A stretch of DNA of 64,000 bases, taken from the NCBI RefSeq assembly GCF_003384725.1, contig NZ_QNVV01000009.1, positions 1-64,000 on the forward strand, read 5' to 3'. The stretch comes from Chryseobacterium pennipullorum. GTDB taxonomy: Bacteria > Bacteroidota > Bacteroidia > Flavobacteriales > Weeksellaceae. The translations under genes and the position numbers were made by a program. The notes under the pieces are model-generated. The model saw nothing but the letters and a program-made list of their open reading frames with translations, did not search any database and was not told where the DNA came from. Shown here one piece after another: positions 16,605 through 26,514 of this stretch; the stretch's first letter is position 1; every line of letters starts with the position of its first letter.

Positions 16605-18032
16605 TTAAGAGAATTGTTTAAGGGAAAGTTCTTCTTTGTATCCGAACATTCCACGTTCTATAATCATTTCTGAAACTCCTTCAGGAACCTGTGTTTCCCA
16701 ACCTTTAGTGCCACATGCTATTTTTCTCAGGATTTCTCTTGAGTAAATTTCCAGAAACTCAGGATTATAATTGGTAATGTCTACAATACGGTTATTACGT
16801 TTGAAATATTTATAGAGTTCCTTCAGATTTTCTTCCACTTTAAGGTTGGAAGAATCCAGCAGCTGGTGCGTTTCAGGATCTTTATAAGGATACAGATACA
16901 CCCTCATACCGTTTCGGAAAAATTTACCGAATGCCTCAAGAATTCCTCCGGATAAGTTTTTATAATATTTCTCATCAAATACCATCAGAAGGTTGTTGAC
17001 TCCCATTGCTACTCCGATATTTCCACCAGTATAAGAGGCAAAATAATCAATTAGTCTGTAATATTCTGAGAAATTTGAAATGATAACGGTATACCCCAGT
17101 TTACCCAGAATGTCTACCCTGTCCAGGAAATCTCTTTCATCAATATCCCCGTCTGCCCTCAGGTTTGAAATCGTGATCTCAATAAGAACTTCTGTTTCCT
17201 CATGGGTACAGATGGCATCTTTAAAGAACATATCCATCCCATTCTTCAGCATATCTATATTTACTTTGGTAACCGGTCTGAAACTTCCTCTTACCGCAAA
17301 AATATTCTTTTTGTATAATACGTCTGCCGGCAGCATATTGTTTCCTTCAGAATTGAAGATTACGGCATCCGTCATTCCGTTCTTTACCAGCTGAAGAGAC
17401 ATCAGCCTGTTGTCTACATAGGCAAAGGCCGGTCCGCTGAAATCGATCATATCAATTTCCAGATTATCTTTTGCGATGTCGTCATATAAAGACTCCACCA
17501 GCGTTCTTGGGTTGTCAAAGTAATTGAAAGCTCCGAAGATAAGATTCACCCCAAGATTCCCTAATGTTTCCTGTTGTAAAGTCGCATCATTTTCCTTGAA
17601 TTTCACATGGATAACGATCTCATTATAATCTTCATTTTCTTTGGTCTGAAAACGGATTCCTACCCAGCCGTGGCCTTTTACTGTTTTGTCGAAGTTGATG
17701 GTGGTTACCGTATTGGCATACGAAAAGAATTTTCTGTCCGGATTATTATCCCTTGAAATTCTCTCTTCGATCAATGCTACTTCATATCTGAGCATTTTAC
17801 GAAGCCTGTTTTGGGTAACGTACCTGTTTTTTACTTCTTTTCCGTAGATGGCATCACTAAAATCTTTGTCGTAAGCAGACATTGCCTTAGCAATCGTACC
17901 GGAAGCTCCCCCTGCTCTAAAAAAGTGGCGAACAGTCTCCTGCCCTGCTCCAATTTCTGCGAAAGTACCATAAATAGTAGGATCTAGATTAATTGTTAAT
18001 GCTTTTTGTTTAGGAGTTAGTTTCTGATACAT
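16605..18032 (-). CDS. Conserved cytoplasmic protein of unknown function
   Basis: 475 residues without signal peptide or membrane helices. The start MYQKLTPKQKALTINLDP and the segments YGTFAEIGAGQETVRHFF, FRAGGASGTIAKAMSAYDK and VSEMIIERGMFGYKEEL are well formed. I recall similar proteins across Flavobacteriia under unreliable names (for example TonB receptor), which the soluble sequence here contradicts. The IGAGQETVRHFFRAGGASGTIAK stretch looks like a nucleotide- or phosphate-binding loop, but no fold can be assigned. It has its own promoter, divergent from the PhnP-like gene, and is co-transcribed with the GAF protein. Confidence 0.8.
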   Translation of the reverse strand: MYQKLTPKQKALTINLDPTIYGTFAEIGAGQETVRHFFRAGGASGTIAKAMSAYDKDFSDAIYGKEVKNRYVTQNRLRKMLRYEVALIEERISRDNNPDRKFFSYANTVTTINFDKTVKGHGWVGIRFQTKENEDYNEIVIHVKFKENDATLQQETLGNLGVNLIFGAFNYFDNPRTLVESLYDDIAKDNLEIDMIDFSGPAFAYVDNRLMSLQLVKNGMTDAVIFNSEGNNMLPADVLYKKNIFAVRGSFRPVTKVNIDMLKNGMDMFFKDAICTHEETEVLIEITISNLRADGDIDERDFLDRVDILGKLGYTVIISNFSEYYRLIDYFASYTGGNIGVAMGVNNLLMVFDEKYYKNLSGGILEAFGKFFRNGMRVYLYPYKDPETHQLLDSSNLKVEENLKELYKYFKRNNRIVDITNYNPEFLEIYSREILRKIACGTKGWETQVPEGVSEMIIERGMFGYKEELSLKQFS

Positions 18033-18060
18033 TAGGACATGAAATTTTTTGTAAATTTAC

Positions 18061-18068
18061 CAAAATTA
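18061..18068 (-). promoter_or_regulatory. -7 element for the 18032-16144 operon
   Basis: Minus-strand TAATTTTG, 28 nt before ATG 18032. It lies within the short divergent spacer shared with the PhnP-like gene. Confidence 0.55.
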
Positions 18069-18086
18069 AACCAACCTCAAAACAAA

Positions 18087-18854
18087 ATGAAGTTGAAATT
18101 TTTAGGAACCGGTACTTCGCAAGGTGTGCCCGTTATAGGCTGTACATGTGAAGTATGTACTTCCGAAAATCCCAAAGACAAACGCTTACGCTCTTCCGTG
18201 ATGGTGACTACGGAGGAAAATAAAAAGATACTCATCGACTGCGGCCCGGATTTCAGGCAGCAAATGCTTAGCAACAACGAGCATACCGTGGATATTGCCC
18301 TGATTACCCATGAGCATAACGATCATGTGATAGGTCTTGATGATATGCGCCCCCTGATTTTTAAGAGCGGGAAAGATGTACCGCTTTATTGCTACCACCG
18401 GGTAGCTTATGAGATCAAAAATCGTTTTCCCTATGCTTTTGCAGACGTCCGCTATCCCGGAGCTCCGGCTTTTGAACTTCACGAGATTGAAAACAAACCC
18501 TTCCAGGTTCTGGACACAGAAATCACCCCTGTTGAAGTGATCCACTATAAGATTACCGTGTTCGGATATAAATTTAAAAAACTCGCTTACATCACAGACG
18601 CCGGTTTTATTTCAGAAACAGAGAAGGAAAAACTTAAAAATCTCGATGTGCTGATCTTAAACTGCATCCGAAAATTTGATCCCCACCCCGCCCATTTTAT
18701 TCTTCCGGATGTAATCCGACTGTTTGAAGAGTTACAACCAAAAAAATTATTTCTGACCCACATCAGCCATCACCTGGGCCTGCATGATATTGAAGATAAG
18801 CAGCTTCCGCCCGGCATCCACCTTGCCTACGATGGTTTGGAACTTAATTTTTAA
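18087..18854 (+). CDS. MBL-fold metallohydrolase, PhnP-like
   Basis: 255 residues from ATG 18087. MKLKFLGTGTSQGVPVIGC opens the domain, and ITHEHNDHVIGLDD supplies the HxHxDH dinuclear metal site, with LTHISHHLG near the C-terminus. The CTCEVC motif (C-x-C-x2-C) matches the extra structural zinc site of PhnP cyclic phosphodiesterases. The family hydrolyses phosphodiesters; no phn genes are nearby, so the substrate is open. The frame extends to 18039, but ATG 18087 gives the standard start. Confidence 0.88.
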   Translation: MKLKFLGTGTSQGVPVIGCTCEVCTSENPKDKRLRSSVMVTTEENKKILIDCGPDFRQQMLSNNEHTVDIALITHEHNDHVIGLDDMRPLIFKSGKDVPLYCYHRVAYEIKNRFPYAFADVRYPGAPAFELHEIENKPFQVLDTEITPVEVIHYKITVFGYKFKKLAYITDAGFISETEKEKLKNLDVLILNCIRKFDPHPAHFILPDVIRLFEELQPKKLFLTHISHHLGLHDIEDKQLPPGIHLAYDGLELNF

Positions 18855-18874
18855 TTTTTTTCTTCAAAAAAGCT

Positions 18875-18904
18875 TTTGAACCTTGAAAAAAGTTTATATA
18901 TTTG
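18875..18904 (+). promoter_or_regulatory. tRNA-Leu promoter
   Basis: TTTG (18875-18878), an 18-nt spacer and TATATTTG (18897-18904), a near-perfect consensus 44 nt before the tRNA. Confidence 0.75.
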
Positions 18905-18947
18905 CACACCAATTTGAAACAAACATCACGTTTGGAATCAACATCAA

Positions 18948-19027
18948 GCCCAGGTGGCGGAATTGGTAGACGCGCTGGTCTCAAACACCAGTTCTTAGGA
19001 GTACCGGTTCGATCCCGGTCCTGGGTA
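18948..19027 (+). tRNA. tRNA-Leu (anticodon CAA)
   Basis: Acceptor stem GCCCAGG/CCTGGGT (first pair G-U), anticodon stem CTGGT/ACCAG enclosing loop CTCAAAC with anticodon CAA, and T arm ACCGG-TTCGATC-CCGGT. A class II variable arm follows the anticodon stem, and the D arm carries GGTAGACG. The discriminator is A; CCA is not encoded (ACA follows). Decodes UUG. Confidence 0.96.
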
Positions 19028-19031
19028 CAAG

Positions 19032-19072
19032 ACCGGAAAGAGGTGATAATTCACTTTATTTCCGGTTTTTTT
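19032..19072 (+). terminator. Terminator of tRNA-Leu
   Basis: Stem ACCGGAAA/TTTCCGGT followed by eight T. The stop codon of the recombinase remnant on the other strand lies inside it. Confidence 0.85.
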
Positions 19073-19451
19073 TCGCACCTAACTCGTTGTTTATCTGACA
19101 CATATAAGAGAGCAAAACATTGGATCGAGTGGTTCGATAATGATTTTTAAAAAATTGCAGTTTTTCAGGGAATATCGAACCAATGATTTTACGTTTTATG
19201 TCCATATCCCCGTCAGTATAGACTTTCGCAAGGTCTACCAGGTTCGATAATGCTTGGTCTAGTAGTTTTTGAAAATCTATTTTCTTATTATCTTTTCCTT
19301 TAGTTAATTTAGCTTCAAGTTTTTCAATTTGTCCTTTACAGTCGGTCTTAATTTCAAGATAATCTTCATCATCAATTTTTATTTTGCTGTTGAGAGAATT
19401 AAAAGTATTTGTGATTTCATTGATCGGCAATATCTGATTGTATTCCTTCAA
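19056..19451 (-). pseudogene. C-terminal remnant of a serine recombinase (large resolvase type)
   Basis: 131 residues, no ATG start (TTG 19451 right after an in-frame stop). The sequence matches only the C-terminal coiled-coil and tail of Bacteroidota recombinase-family proteins: a Lys/Glu-rich helical stretch, then GDMDIKRKIIGSIFPEKLQF and YRTTRSN. The catalytic resolvase domain and zinc-ribbon part, some 300 or more residues, are missing. It abuts tRNA-Leu and marks the left edge of an AT-rich island, so it is probably the debris of an integration event. No function is expected. Confidence 0.75.
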
Positions 19452-19606
19452 ATAAGATCAGACAATTAGTAATGATAGAATGAGTTACAACATTGTCAGC
19501 AAATGTACTTTGTTGATACGCAAGGTAAGACACTGCATTTGTACCAATCTTGACAATTATACAATTGATAACAGTAATATATTGTAGATTTCATTAAATA
19601 GGAATA

Positions 19607-21037
19607 TCAATATTTTGTGATCCATTTATTAAAATCCGATTCAGAAGAAATACCCAGTTTTTTCTTTAAACGGTATTTTTTTGATTCTACAGTTCTTATA
19701 GAAAGATGCGCATACTCCGCGATTTCTTTATTGGAAAAATTTAATTTTATATAAGCACAAAACAAAATATCATTTGCAGTAAGAGCAGGATTTTCTTTTG
19801 TTAAATTATCGTAAAAGTCTGAATAAGCTTCCCTAAATTTATGGATAAAAGACGGGTCTGATTTTATAGCAAGCTGAACAACTTCCTCATAAAGATTTTC
19901 AAGTTTTCTTCTGAGAATGTCAGTTTCATGTTTTTTTTCATTTAGCATTTTATCTTGCCTTTTATATCTTACTTTATGAACATTATCAATGATCAAAATA
20001 ATGGCTGTGCTCACTAAAATAATACTGGCGAAACCATAATAGAAATTCTTACTGTTGGCTGTAAAATCTTCTTCCTGACTTGCCAATATATCTTCTACAG
20101 ATGTATTTAAAGCTACCTTTTCACTTTCCCGCAAGCTGTCATTTAACCGAGAATATTTTGCTAGATATTCATTTTCTTTTTGCAGATTATTGAGACGTTT
20201 GTACAGTATTGCCAAAAGCTTATACGTTTCTAACGTTCTTTTTCGGAGCCCAGCCCTATGCGTAATAGCTAATGATTCCAATAAATACTGCAACGATTTA
20301 TTATATTCTTTTTTTTCTATATTAAGCCTTCCATAAGCTCTTAGTACATTAGCTTTTCCCTCCACAGGAATTTTTTTTATCAATAATAAATGGTTAGCCT
20401 TATTGATATAATACTCTGCAGAATCTATATTATTGTTTTTGAAATGTCTATTTGCAATGGTTATATAAAGCATCGGCATTGGTGACTTCATACATTTCCG
20501 TTCATTACTGTATACCGAATCTACCAACCCTAAAAAACCAAAACAAGAACGTTTCCAATCATAAACAGAGTATTGTATTCTCTGCTTTTCTTTTTCATGC
20601 GAAATTTTTTTGGCCACTTCCAAAGCTTTATTAAACCTTTGCAATGCTCTTTTATGTAGCCCGAGGGAAAAATAGTTTACTCCATATACATGATTCATCT
20701 GAGCCTCAAGACCCGCGTCATTAAGTTTCGTGAGCTTTTTTCGGGCGATATCCAGAAATTGTAAACTTTCTTTGTTCCTATTTATACCGCTGAGTGCATT
20801 GGCAATATTGATATACCCTTTTATTTCGCCTGGTATATAGCCCAGCTTCTTACATTTAATAATCAGTTTTTTTTCTGCTAAAATGATGCTGTTAAAATCA
20901 CCTTTGTTTAGCCATTTATTATGTATTTCCTTCCGCAGACTATCGACTTCCCATGTTGCAGATCTACCACTGCTCAACACTCCAAAGAAAAGAAGCAGAC
21001 AAAAAGCTGCTTTTTCCAAAAAATATTTGATATTCAT
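19607..21037 (-). CDS. TPR-containing membrane regulator with C-terminal LuxR-type HTH
   Basis: 476 residues: N-terminal signal peptide (FCLLLFFGVLSSGRSATW), several tetratricopeptide-like helices (about 60-300, with YINIANALSG and YSLGLHKRALQRFNKALEV-type repeats), one membrane helix near 330-350 (FYYGFASIILVSTAIILII), a coiled coil, and a C-terminal LuxR-like helix-turn-helix (FSNKEIAEYAHLSIRTVESKKYRLKKKLG). This layout, with a periplasmic TPR sensor and cytoplasmic DNA-binding domain, is frequent in Bacteroidota. It lies downstream of the adenylation-reductase gene on the same strand, beyond a terminator, and is the obvious candidate regulator. Signal unknown. Confidence 0.82.
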   Translation of the reverse strand: MNIKYFLEKAAFCLLLFFGVLSSGRSATWEVDSLRKEIHNKWLNKGDFNSIILAEKKLIIKCKKLGYIPGEIKGYINIANALSGINRNKESLQFLDIARKKLTKLNDAGLEAQMNHVYGVNYFSLGLHKRALQRFNKALEVAKKISHEKEKQRIQYSVYDWKRSCFGFLGLVDSVYSNERKCMKSPMPMLYITIANRHFKNNNIDSAEYYINKANHLLLIKKIPVEGKANVLRAYGRLNIEKKEYNKSLQYLLESLAITHRAGLRKRTLETYKLLAILYKRLNNLQKENEYLAKYSRLNDSLRESEKVALNTSVEDILASQEEDFTANSKNFYYGFASIILVSTAIILIIDNVHKVRYKRQDKMLNEKKHETDILRRKLENLYEEVVQLAIKSDPSFIHKFREAYSDFYDNLTKENPALTANDILFCAYIKLNFSNKEIAEYAHLSIRTVESKKYRLKKKLGISSESDFNKWITKY

Positions 21038-21146
21038 AGTTTCACTTTTTTAGTACGTATTACTAAATACTATTAACTATATCAAGGCTTTATAAAAGCA
21101 ATATTACTACTAGCTTTGAATTTATTTTCACATTTTTTACCACTTA

Positions 21147-21183
21147 AAAAGTGGCTATTACAAAACAGTAATAGCCATCTTTT
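21147..21183. terminator. Bidirectional terminator after the adenylation-reductase gene
   Basis: Stem TGGCTATTAC/GTAATAGCCA with a six-base loop; A and T runs lie on both sides. Confidence 0.85.
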
Positions 21184-21192
21184 TTGAAAACA

Positions 21193-24100
21193 TTAAATCA
21201 TTTTCATAAACCTTAGATAGGCTTCAATTACATTTTTATTAAAAACCGCAGGCCTGATATCTGTGTCTTTTAGAAAGTGTTCTGTATTGTTGCTTTTAAA
21301 ATAATAGGTGTTTTCATATGCCTCAACAAGGGATTTACCTTCATGCACATCATCGGTAAACAAATAAAGCAAAGAGTAAATTGGCAGTTCTTGATTTCTC
21401 CTCCATTGCTCAAACCAATTCCGGAAATCCAAACCTCGCATTTCCAATCCACAATAATCACTAATTCGGACGCAAAAATCGGTAAGAGATAAATCATGCT
21501 GAGGTAGCGGATTCAGATTGAAATTTAGTCCTAGAGCTTCGGGTTTTCGGCTGATATGTGCCATCGCTTTACAAACATAATCAACTGTTACTACTTCGTC
21601 TTTTAAACCCATTACCAATGGAAATGCTTTCAGCTCAATACATGATCGCATCAGAGAGCTCCACCATTGATTTAAAGGTGTTGCGCCAGTTTTTCCATGA
21701 CATACAACAAAACCTAAACGAAAATTGATCAATGGCAGCCCTTTTTCACGCGCTTTTGAGGCCATACTTTCCATTACCCATTTACTTCGGATATACCCCA
21801 TATCACGACAGACAGCAGGCAGATTCTGTTCAATAGGCTCATCTTCTGTCATCCAGGTTTTCCCTGTAAAGCTTCTTCCCCAGCTATACACACCCATTGA
21901 AGAAGAAATGATCAAAAATTTAGTTTTATCATTAACTGCAAGATGAAGTATATTAGCCATTCCATCAACATTAGGCTTTTTAATATATTCATATGGTTTT
22001 ACATAACTTACATCGCTTGCCATATGATAAATAACCTCAATATCTTTTAGTAGTTTTTCATATGTACTTTCGTCAATCCCCAACTTAGGCTCGGTCAGGT
22101 CACCTAAAATAATCTTAATTCTATTTTCGTATTTAATCTCCCAAACCAATTTGAATTTTAAAAATGTACTTTTAATGCGTTCTAAAGCTAATTCTTCATT
22201 TTCGGCACGAACAAGACAATAGATCAGGGCTTCAGGATTTTTTGGTAGAAGCTCCTCCAATAAGTGTGAACCAACAAAACCTGTAACTCCTGTAAGAAAA
22301 ATATAAGAGGGATTAGCTAAAATCTGTGGGTCAGGTTGCACTGTTATTTCAAAATCAAAAGGTAGTTCTGCATCTTTTAATAGCTGCTCCTCTACAAATC
22401 GGGCTTTCTGCTGTTGACTGGCTTCATTTTGATACAATCTGCTTTCTGCTTCTGTTACAAAAAGACTGATTGTAGGATAACGATATAATTCTGGAAGCGA
22501 AACTTTTTTCTGCACATTTATAGGCAAGCGCTCATGCAGTTGAGCTAACATTAAAGAATGTCCCCCAAGATCAAAAAAGTTATCGTTTTCATCTATATGC
22601 TCAAGATTCAGCAAATCCATCCATATTTCAGTCAATTCTTGTTTAAGATCCTCGGCCTCAACTTTTGCTTTTGCTTTTCTCTCAGTCTTCTGTAATGGGA
22701 CATGCAACTTGCTTTTATCTATTTTTCCTGTCAATGTCAAAGGAAGTTTATCATATAAAATAACTTTTTCTGGAAGCATATAGGTAGGTAAACTCCGTTT
22801 TAACCTCGCGCGGATATCTTCCAGTGAAATCCGTTCTTTGTCATTATCATACAATTCTAAAAATGCAATAAGTATTGGTAATCCCATCTGCGGACGATGA
22901 ACTTTTACTGCTACATTAGCAACTTGTGCCAGTTGTGCTATATGATGTTCAATTTCTTTTAATTCAATTCTGAATCCTCTTAATTTCACCTGATCGTCAA
23001 GCCTTCCGACAAACTCTATATTACCGTCTTGCCTCCAGAATCCACGGTCCCCGGATTTATAAAGTCGATAGTCAGATCCATATTTTGATTTCATCCATTC
23101 CGGAGCTTCAATAAAGACTTCTGCTGTCTCATTAGGTTTATTTATATACCCCTTTGCCACTTGCTTACCACCAATATAAATTTCACCTGTGATCCCACTA
23201 TCTACATACTCAAGATCCTTATTAAGGATATGTATATCTGCACTATCCAGTGGCTTACCTATTATATGGGGATTTGTATCATCATCTTTAAACTGATGGC
23301 TCACAACACTTACTGTTGTTTCTGTTGGTCCATATACATTAATAAGACGTACACGTTTACACCAGTTTTTTATGGTCTGTTCAGAAGGAACTTCTCCGGC
23401 TATTGATAGTGTGTGAAGGCTGCCAATAGGAACATCTGTCGGAAGAGTACTCAATACAGCCGGAGGAAGATAAGGTACAACGTCAATATTGTGATCAACA
23501 ATAAAATCCAATAATGGTTTTCCTATTATTTTATTATCAGGATATAAAAATATAGTGGCTCCGCTAAATAAAGGAATCCATATATCGATGATCGAAACAT
23601 CAAAGCCGGTTGAACTAAACTGAAGCGTTCTGTCTTTCGCTGAAAATCCCCAAAGATTGGTAAACGAATGTACAAAAGTGTAAAATGCTTCATGATGGAT
23701 TTCAACGCCTTTTGGCACTCCGGTACTACCTGAAGTATAGATAATATATGCCGTTTGCATAGGATCTATCTGATCAGGTTGTATCAACTGTTTATTGTAC
23801 TCCAGGGCCTCATAGACACGGTTATCCATTGTGAGGAGTTTAAGATCCATTCCAGCAACTTTATCGATATAAGTACTACTCGTAATAATCAGTTCTGTAT
23901 GAGCATTATCAAGCATCATTTTCATTCTGCTTTCGGGCAGCTGTCCATCCAATGGAATATAGGCGGCACCGATTTTAAGTACAGCCAAAAAGGATATAAT
24001 CCGGTCTACAGACTGTGGCATGCATACAGCTATAGAGGTTCCTGCCTTCAGTTCCAGAGTTTGCAAGTAGGAAGCTAAAAGGTCAGAACGTCTGTCCAAC

Positions 24101-24255
24101 TCACCATAAGAGATACTTACGGTTTCAGATATTATAGCTGTTTTGTTGGGAATGGATTTACTTACAGCTTTAAAAATTGAAATTACATTTTTAAAATCAT
24201 TGTTCTGAATGAGAAAATCAGTAGAAAGATTTTCTTGATTGATTTGGTGTTTCAT
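21193..24255 (-). CDS. NRPS-like adenylation-carrier-thioester reductase (A-PCP-R)
   Basis: 1020 residues in three domains. Adenylation (about 25-515): core A3 YTSGSTGVPKG near 173, A5 YGPTETT near 308, A10 lysine in LTGKIDK near 511. Peptidyl carrier (about 535-605): LGGHSL with the phosphopantetheine Ser at 567. Thioester reductase (about 650-1020): GVTGFVGSH Rossmann loop near 656, and YIRSK (Tyr821, Lys825). Such enzymes activate a carboxylic acid, load it and release it as an aldehyde or alcohol. Asp219, the equivalent of Asp235 in GrsA, is present, so an alpha-amino acid is likely; a tentative pocket read by eye is D-V-I-Y-S-A-V-V-S. No condensation domain, PPTase or tailoring gene is adjacent. 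Confidence 0.92.
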   Translation of the reverse strand: MKHQINQENLSTDFLIQNNDFKNVISIFKAVSKSIPNKTAIISETVSISYGELDRRSDLLASYLQTLELKAGTSIAVCMPQSVDRIISFLAVLKIGAAYIPLDGQLPESRMKMMLDNAHTELIITSSTYIDKVAGMDLKLLTMDNRVYEALEYNKQLIQPDQIDPMQTAYIIYTSGSTGVPKGVEIHHEAFYTFVHSFTNLWGFSAKDRTLQFSSTGFDVSIIDIWIPLFSGATIFLYPDNKIIGKPLLDFIVDHNIDVVPYLPPAVLSTLPTDVPIGSLHTLSIAGEVPSEQTIKNWCKRVRLINVYGPTETTVSVVSHQFKDDDTNPHIIGKPLDSADIHILNKDLEYVDSGITGEIYIGGKQVAKGYINKPNETAEVFIEAPEWMKSKYGSDYRLYKSGDRGFWRQDGNIEFVGRLDDQVKLRGFRIELKEIEHHIAQLAQVANVAVKVHRPQMGLPILIAFLELYDNDKERISLEDIRARLKRSLPTYMLPEKVILYDKLPLTLTGKIDKSKLHVPLQKTERKAKAKVEAEDLKQELTEIWMDLLNLEHIDENDNFFDLGGHSLMLAQLHERLPINVQKKVSLPELYRYPTISLFVTEAESRLYQNEASQQQKARFVEEQLLKDAELPFDFEITVQPDPQILANPSYIFLTGVTGFVGSHLLEELLPKNPEALIYCLVRAENEELALERIKSTFLKFKLVWEIKYENRIKIILGDLTEPKLGIDESTYEKLLKDIEVIYHMASDVSYVKPYEYIKKPNVDGMANILHLAVNDKTKFLIISSSMGVYSWGRSFTGKTWMTEDEPIEQNLPAVCRDMGYIRSKWVMESMASKAREKGLPLINFRLGFVVCHGKTGATPLNQWWSSLMRSCIELKAFPLVMGLKDEVVTVDYVCKAMAHISRKPEALGLNFNLNPLPQHDLSLTDFCVRISDYCGLEMRGLDFRNWFEQWRRNQELPIYSLLYLFTDDVHEGKSLVEAYENTYYFKSNNTEHFLKDTDIRPAVFNKNVIEAYLRFMKMI

Positions 24256-24768
24256 TTGTTTAAGTTTTGGGTTACTAAAAATATTTTTAAATATTAATCG
24301 GAAATGTCATACTATTATCTATCTCTCTAAATTAGGATTGGTAGAAAATCATACAGTTGATTGCGCCTAACTAATAAATATTTATCAGACGATATTCTCT
24401 GCGAAAATTGTTATAGTTACCTATTTGTTAAGAGGAGATATGATTTATCAATACTGATATGAAGCAAATATAATATTAGGCAACATTTCAATAATATGGC
24501 TTAAATCATACGTTACTATACATTATTTATTTTCAATCATAAAATCAATGTATTACAAAATATAAAATACATCAATAACAAAACTCAAACATACTTTAAG
24601 CTTTCTAGTTTAAATAAGTTAAGGAGCCTTAATCCTATATGAAGATTATTAGATTTTGTAGTATCATAATACTTTTTTTTTATCTGTACAATACATCGAA
24701 TCCGTAATAAGCCACTTGAAACATTTATGAATGATAGTAATTGAAAATCTATTATACCTTCCCAAAAT

Positions 24769-24800
24769 AATGGCATCAACTGTGTTTAGTTGACGCCATT
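24769..24800. repeat. Inverted repeat in the gene-free interval 24256-25177
   Basis: AATGGCATCAACT pairs with AGTTGACGCCATT (one mismatch, 6-nt loop). There is no T run, so it is not an obvious terminator. The rest of this 920-bp AT-rich interval shows no supported gene. Confidence 0.5.
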
Positions 24801-25177
24801 TGGCAAATTTGCAACCTTGATCAGAGCTATACAAAAACCTTTGCCTATGATTATTCGTTTAAGTCAAATTAAACAAGAATTAAAAACTTCATTTTATCAG
24901 TAATTCTCTTTAAAAACTAAAAAGCTTAGTATGACTTTTTCATATTTATTTTATTCGTTAATCATTTAGCTACACATCATCTGACTCTTTGTAAAAAATA
25001 TAAAAAAGACCAACTGTCGCAGTGTGATTTTTTTTCCGCATTTGTTGTCAAATTTCCACTTACCTATATGATATACTGCATCCTATTTTAAAATAAATGA
25101 TTACAAGATTAAAGTTTAGTAATGACTGACGTATAGTCTTATAATGAATCCTAGTGAAATACTATACAAGATTTTTC

Positions 25178-26500
25178 TTATAATGCTGTAACACTAAACA
25201 ATGCCTTAAATTCAGCTAAGTTTGCGTAGCCAAAACTAGTAGGATATGAAATTCCGCCGCTTGCGCTGGCGGCGGCATTTGCTCCGGTAAGGTAAACCAC
25301 AGCGTTAAGGGTGTCTCCTGCATTTAAGGAAACCATTCCGGTAACAAGCACAGAATATCGTAATGCTGCCTGTAGAGGTGTTGCCCATCTTATGGTGGCA
25401 TTATCCATAATAATAGTCCCACCAGAGGCATTTCCACCTGCGTTTTTTCTTATTTCAAGGTTTACAGGATAGAAAAAGCCTGAGAGATTTCTGGCTGGGG
25501 TAGAATTGGGCATAATATAAGCAGAAATTAAATAAATACCTGATTGTGCTACTGTATACGTTCCGTTGCTCAGATTAAAGCGTCCATTTGGGTCGGTAAC
25601 TGTGGTATCAAATTTTTGGAAAAATCTCTGGTTTACGCTCCCGCCGTCAACACCACCATTTGTGATGTTAGTAGAGCCTAATGCTTCATTCGTCAATGAT
25701 ATAGAGGCTAAGGTTGCAGAGGCTGGGTTCATTGCTCCCCATTGTGTTACTCCAGAAGCATTGGTTGTAAGGACATATCCGTTGGCTGGTGCATTTGAAG
25801 GAAGTGTCAGTGTTCTATTTGCAGGAAGACTGGCAGGCGACTGTATTGATATGGAATTAGCTCCGTTTGCCGTATCTTCATAAAACTTTAATGATGAAGC
25901 TGCGCCTGACGAATTAGTGTTAAGTGAAATATTACCTGCAACATCTAATTTTTCAGATGGACTATTAGTTCCGATACCAACTCTATCATTAGATGCATCA
26001 ATGCTTAAGGTATTGCTGTCAAAATTAATAGCATCAACACCAGCTCCTGTGATAGTAAGTTTATTCACACCGGTAACCCCCGATATACTGGTTGGCTCCG
26101 TAAGACTTCCTCCCAACTTCAAATTATTACCAGACATCGTTACACCATTGGTTGCTGTATATTGTGCTGATATTTTCTGCCAAAGTGTACCATCAAAATA
26201 ATAGTAACCCACAGTATTCACATTACTTCTAGGCGGGTTGGTATCCCCTCCTGTTACATCACCGACATAAATTAAAGCTCCCCGCTGATCTGCATTATAA
26301 ACGGCTGTATTATCCGTTAGCTCGGCTCTTGTAATGCGAGGCGGTATTAGTCCATATACCTGCGTATTGTCTGCAATTCCTGAGGCATTTCTTTTTGCGC
26401 TCACATCCAATGTAGATTTTGGTGTTGTAGTATTTATTCCTACTTGGGAAAAAGCCATTGACGAAAAGAATAAGGCTGTGGTTAATAAAAAATTCTTCAT
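25178..26500 (-). CDS. Secreted fibre-like protein with C-terminal jelly-roll-type domain
   Basis: 440 residues. Signal peptide MKNFLLTTALFFSSMAFSQ, then VGINTTTPKSTLDVSAK, the typical opening of Bacteroidota tail-fibre-like surface proteins. A second GIGTNSPSEKLDVAG motif occurs near 170. The middle is rich in Gly, Asn, Ser and Thr. The last about 150 residues (from FFQKFDTTVTD) have the beta-rich, cysteine-free look of a C1q/TNF-like trimerising head, with NGTYTVAQSGIYLISAYIM as the best match. Probably an exported adhesin or fibre; no secretion-sorting domain is evident. It stands alone in the island. Confidence 0.75.
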   Translation of the reverse strand: MKNFLLTTALFFSSMAFSQVGINTTTPKSTLDVSAKRNASGIADNTQVYGLIPPRITRAELTDNTAVYNADQRGALIYVGDVTGGDTNPPRSNVNTVGYYYFDGTLWQKISAQYTATNGVTMSGNNLKLGGSLTEPTSISGVTGVNKLTITGAGVDAINFDSNTLSIDASNDRVGIGTNSPSEKLDVAGNISLNTNSSGAASSLKFYEDTANGANSISIQSPASLPANRTLTLPSNAPANGYVLTTNASGVTQWGAMNPASATLASISLTNEALGSTNITNGGVDGGSVNQRFFQKFDTTVTDPNGRFNLSNGTYTVAQSGIYLISAYIMPNSTPARNLSGFFYPVNLEIRKNAGGNASGGTIIMDNATIRWATPLQAALRYSVLVTGMVSLNAGDTLNAVVYLTGANAAASASGGISYPTSFGYANLAEFKALFSVTAL

Positions 26501-26514
26501 AATAAATGTTTTAA

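Noticed and set aside
24585..24779. 64-codon minus-strand frame in the gene-free island interval
   Set aside because: AT-rich chance frame with no promoter and no coherent protein character.
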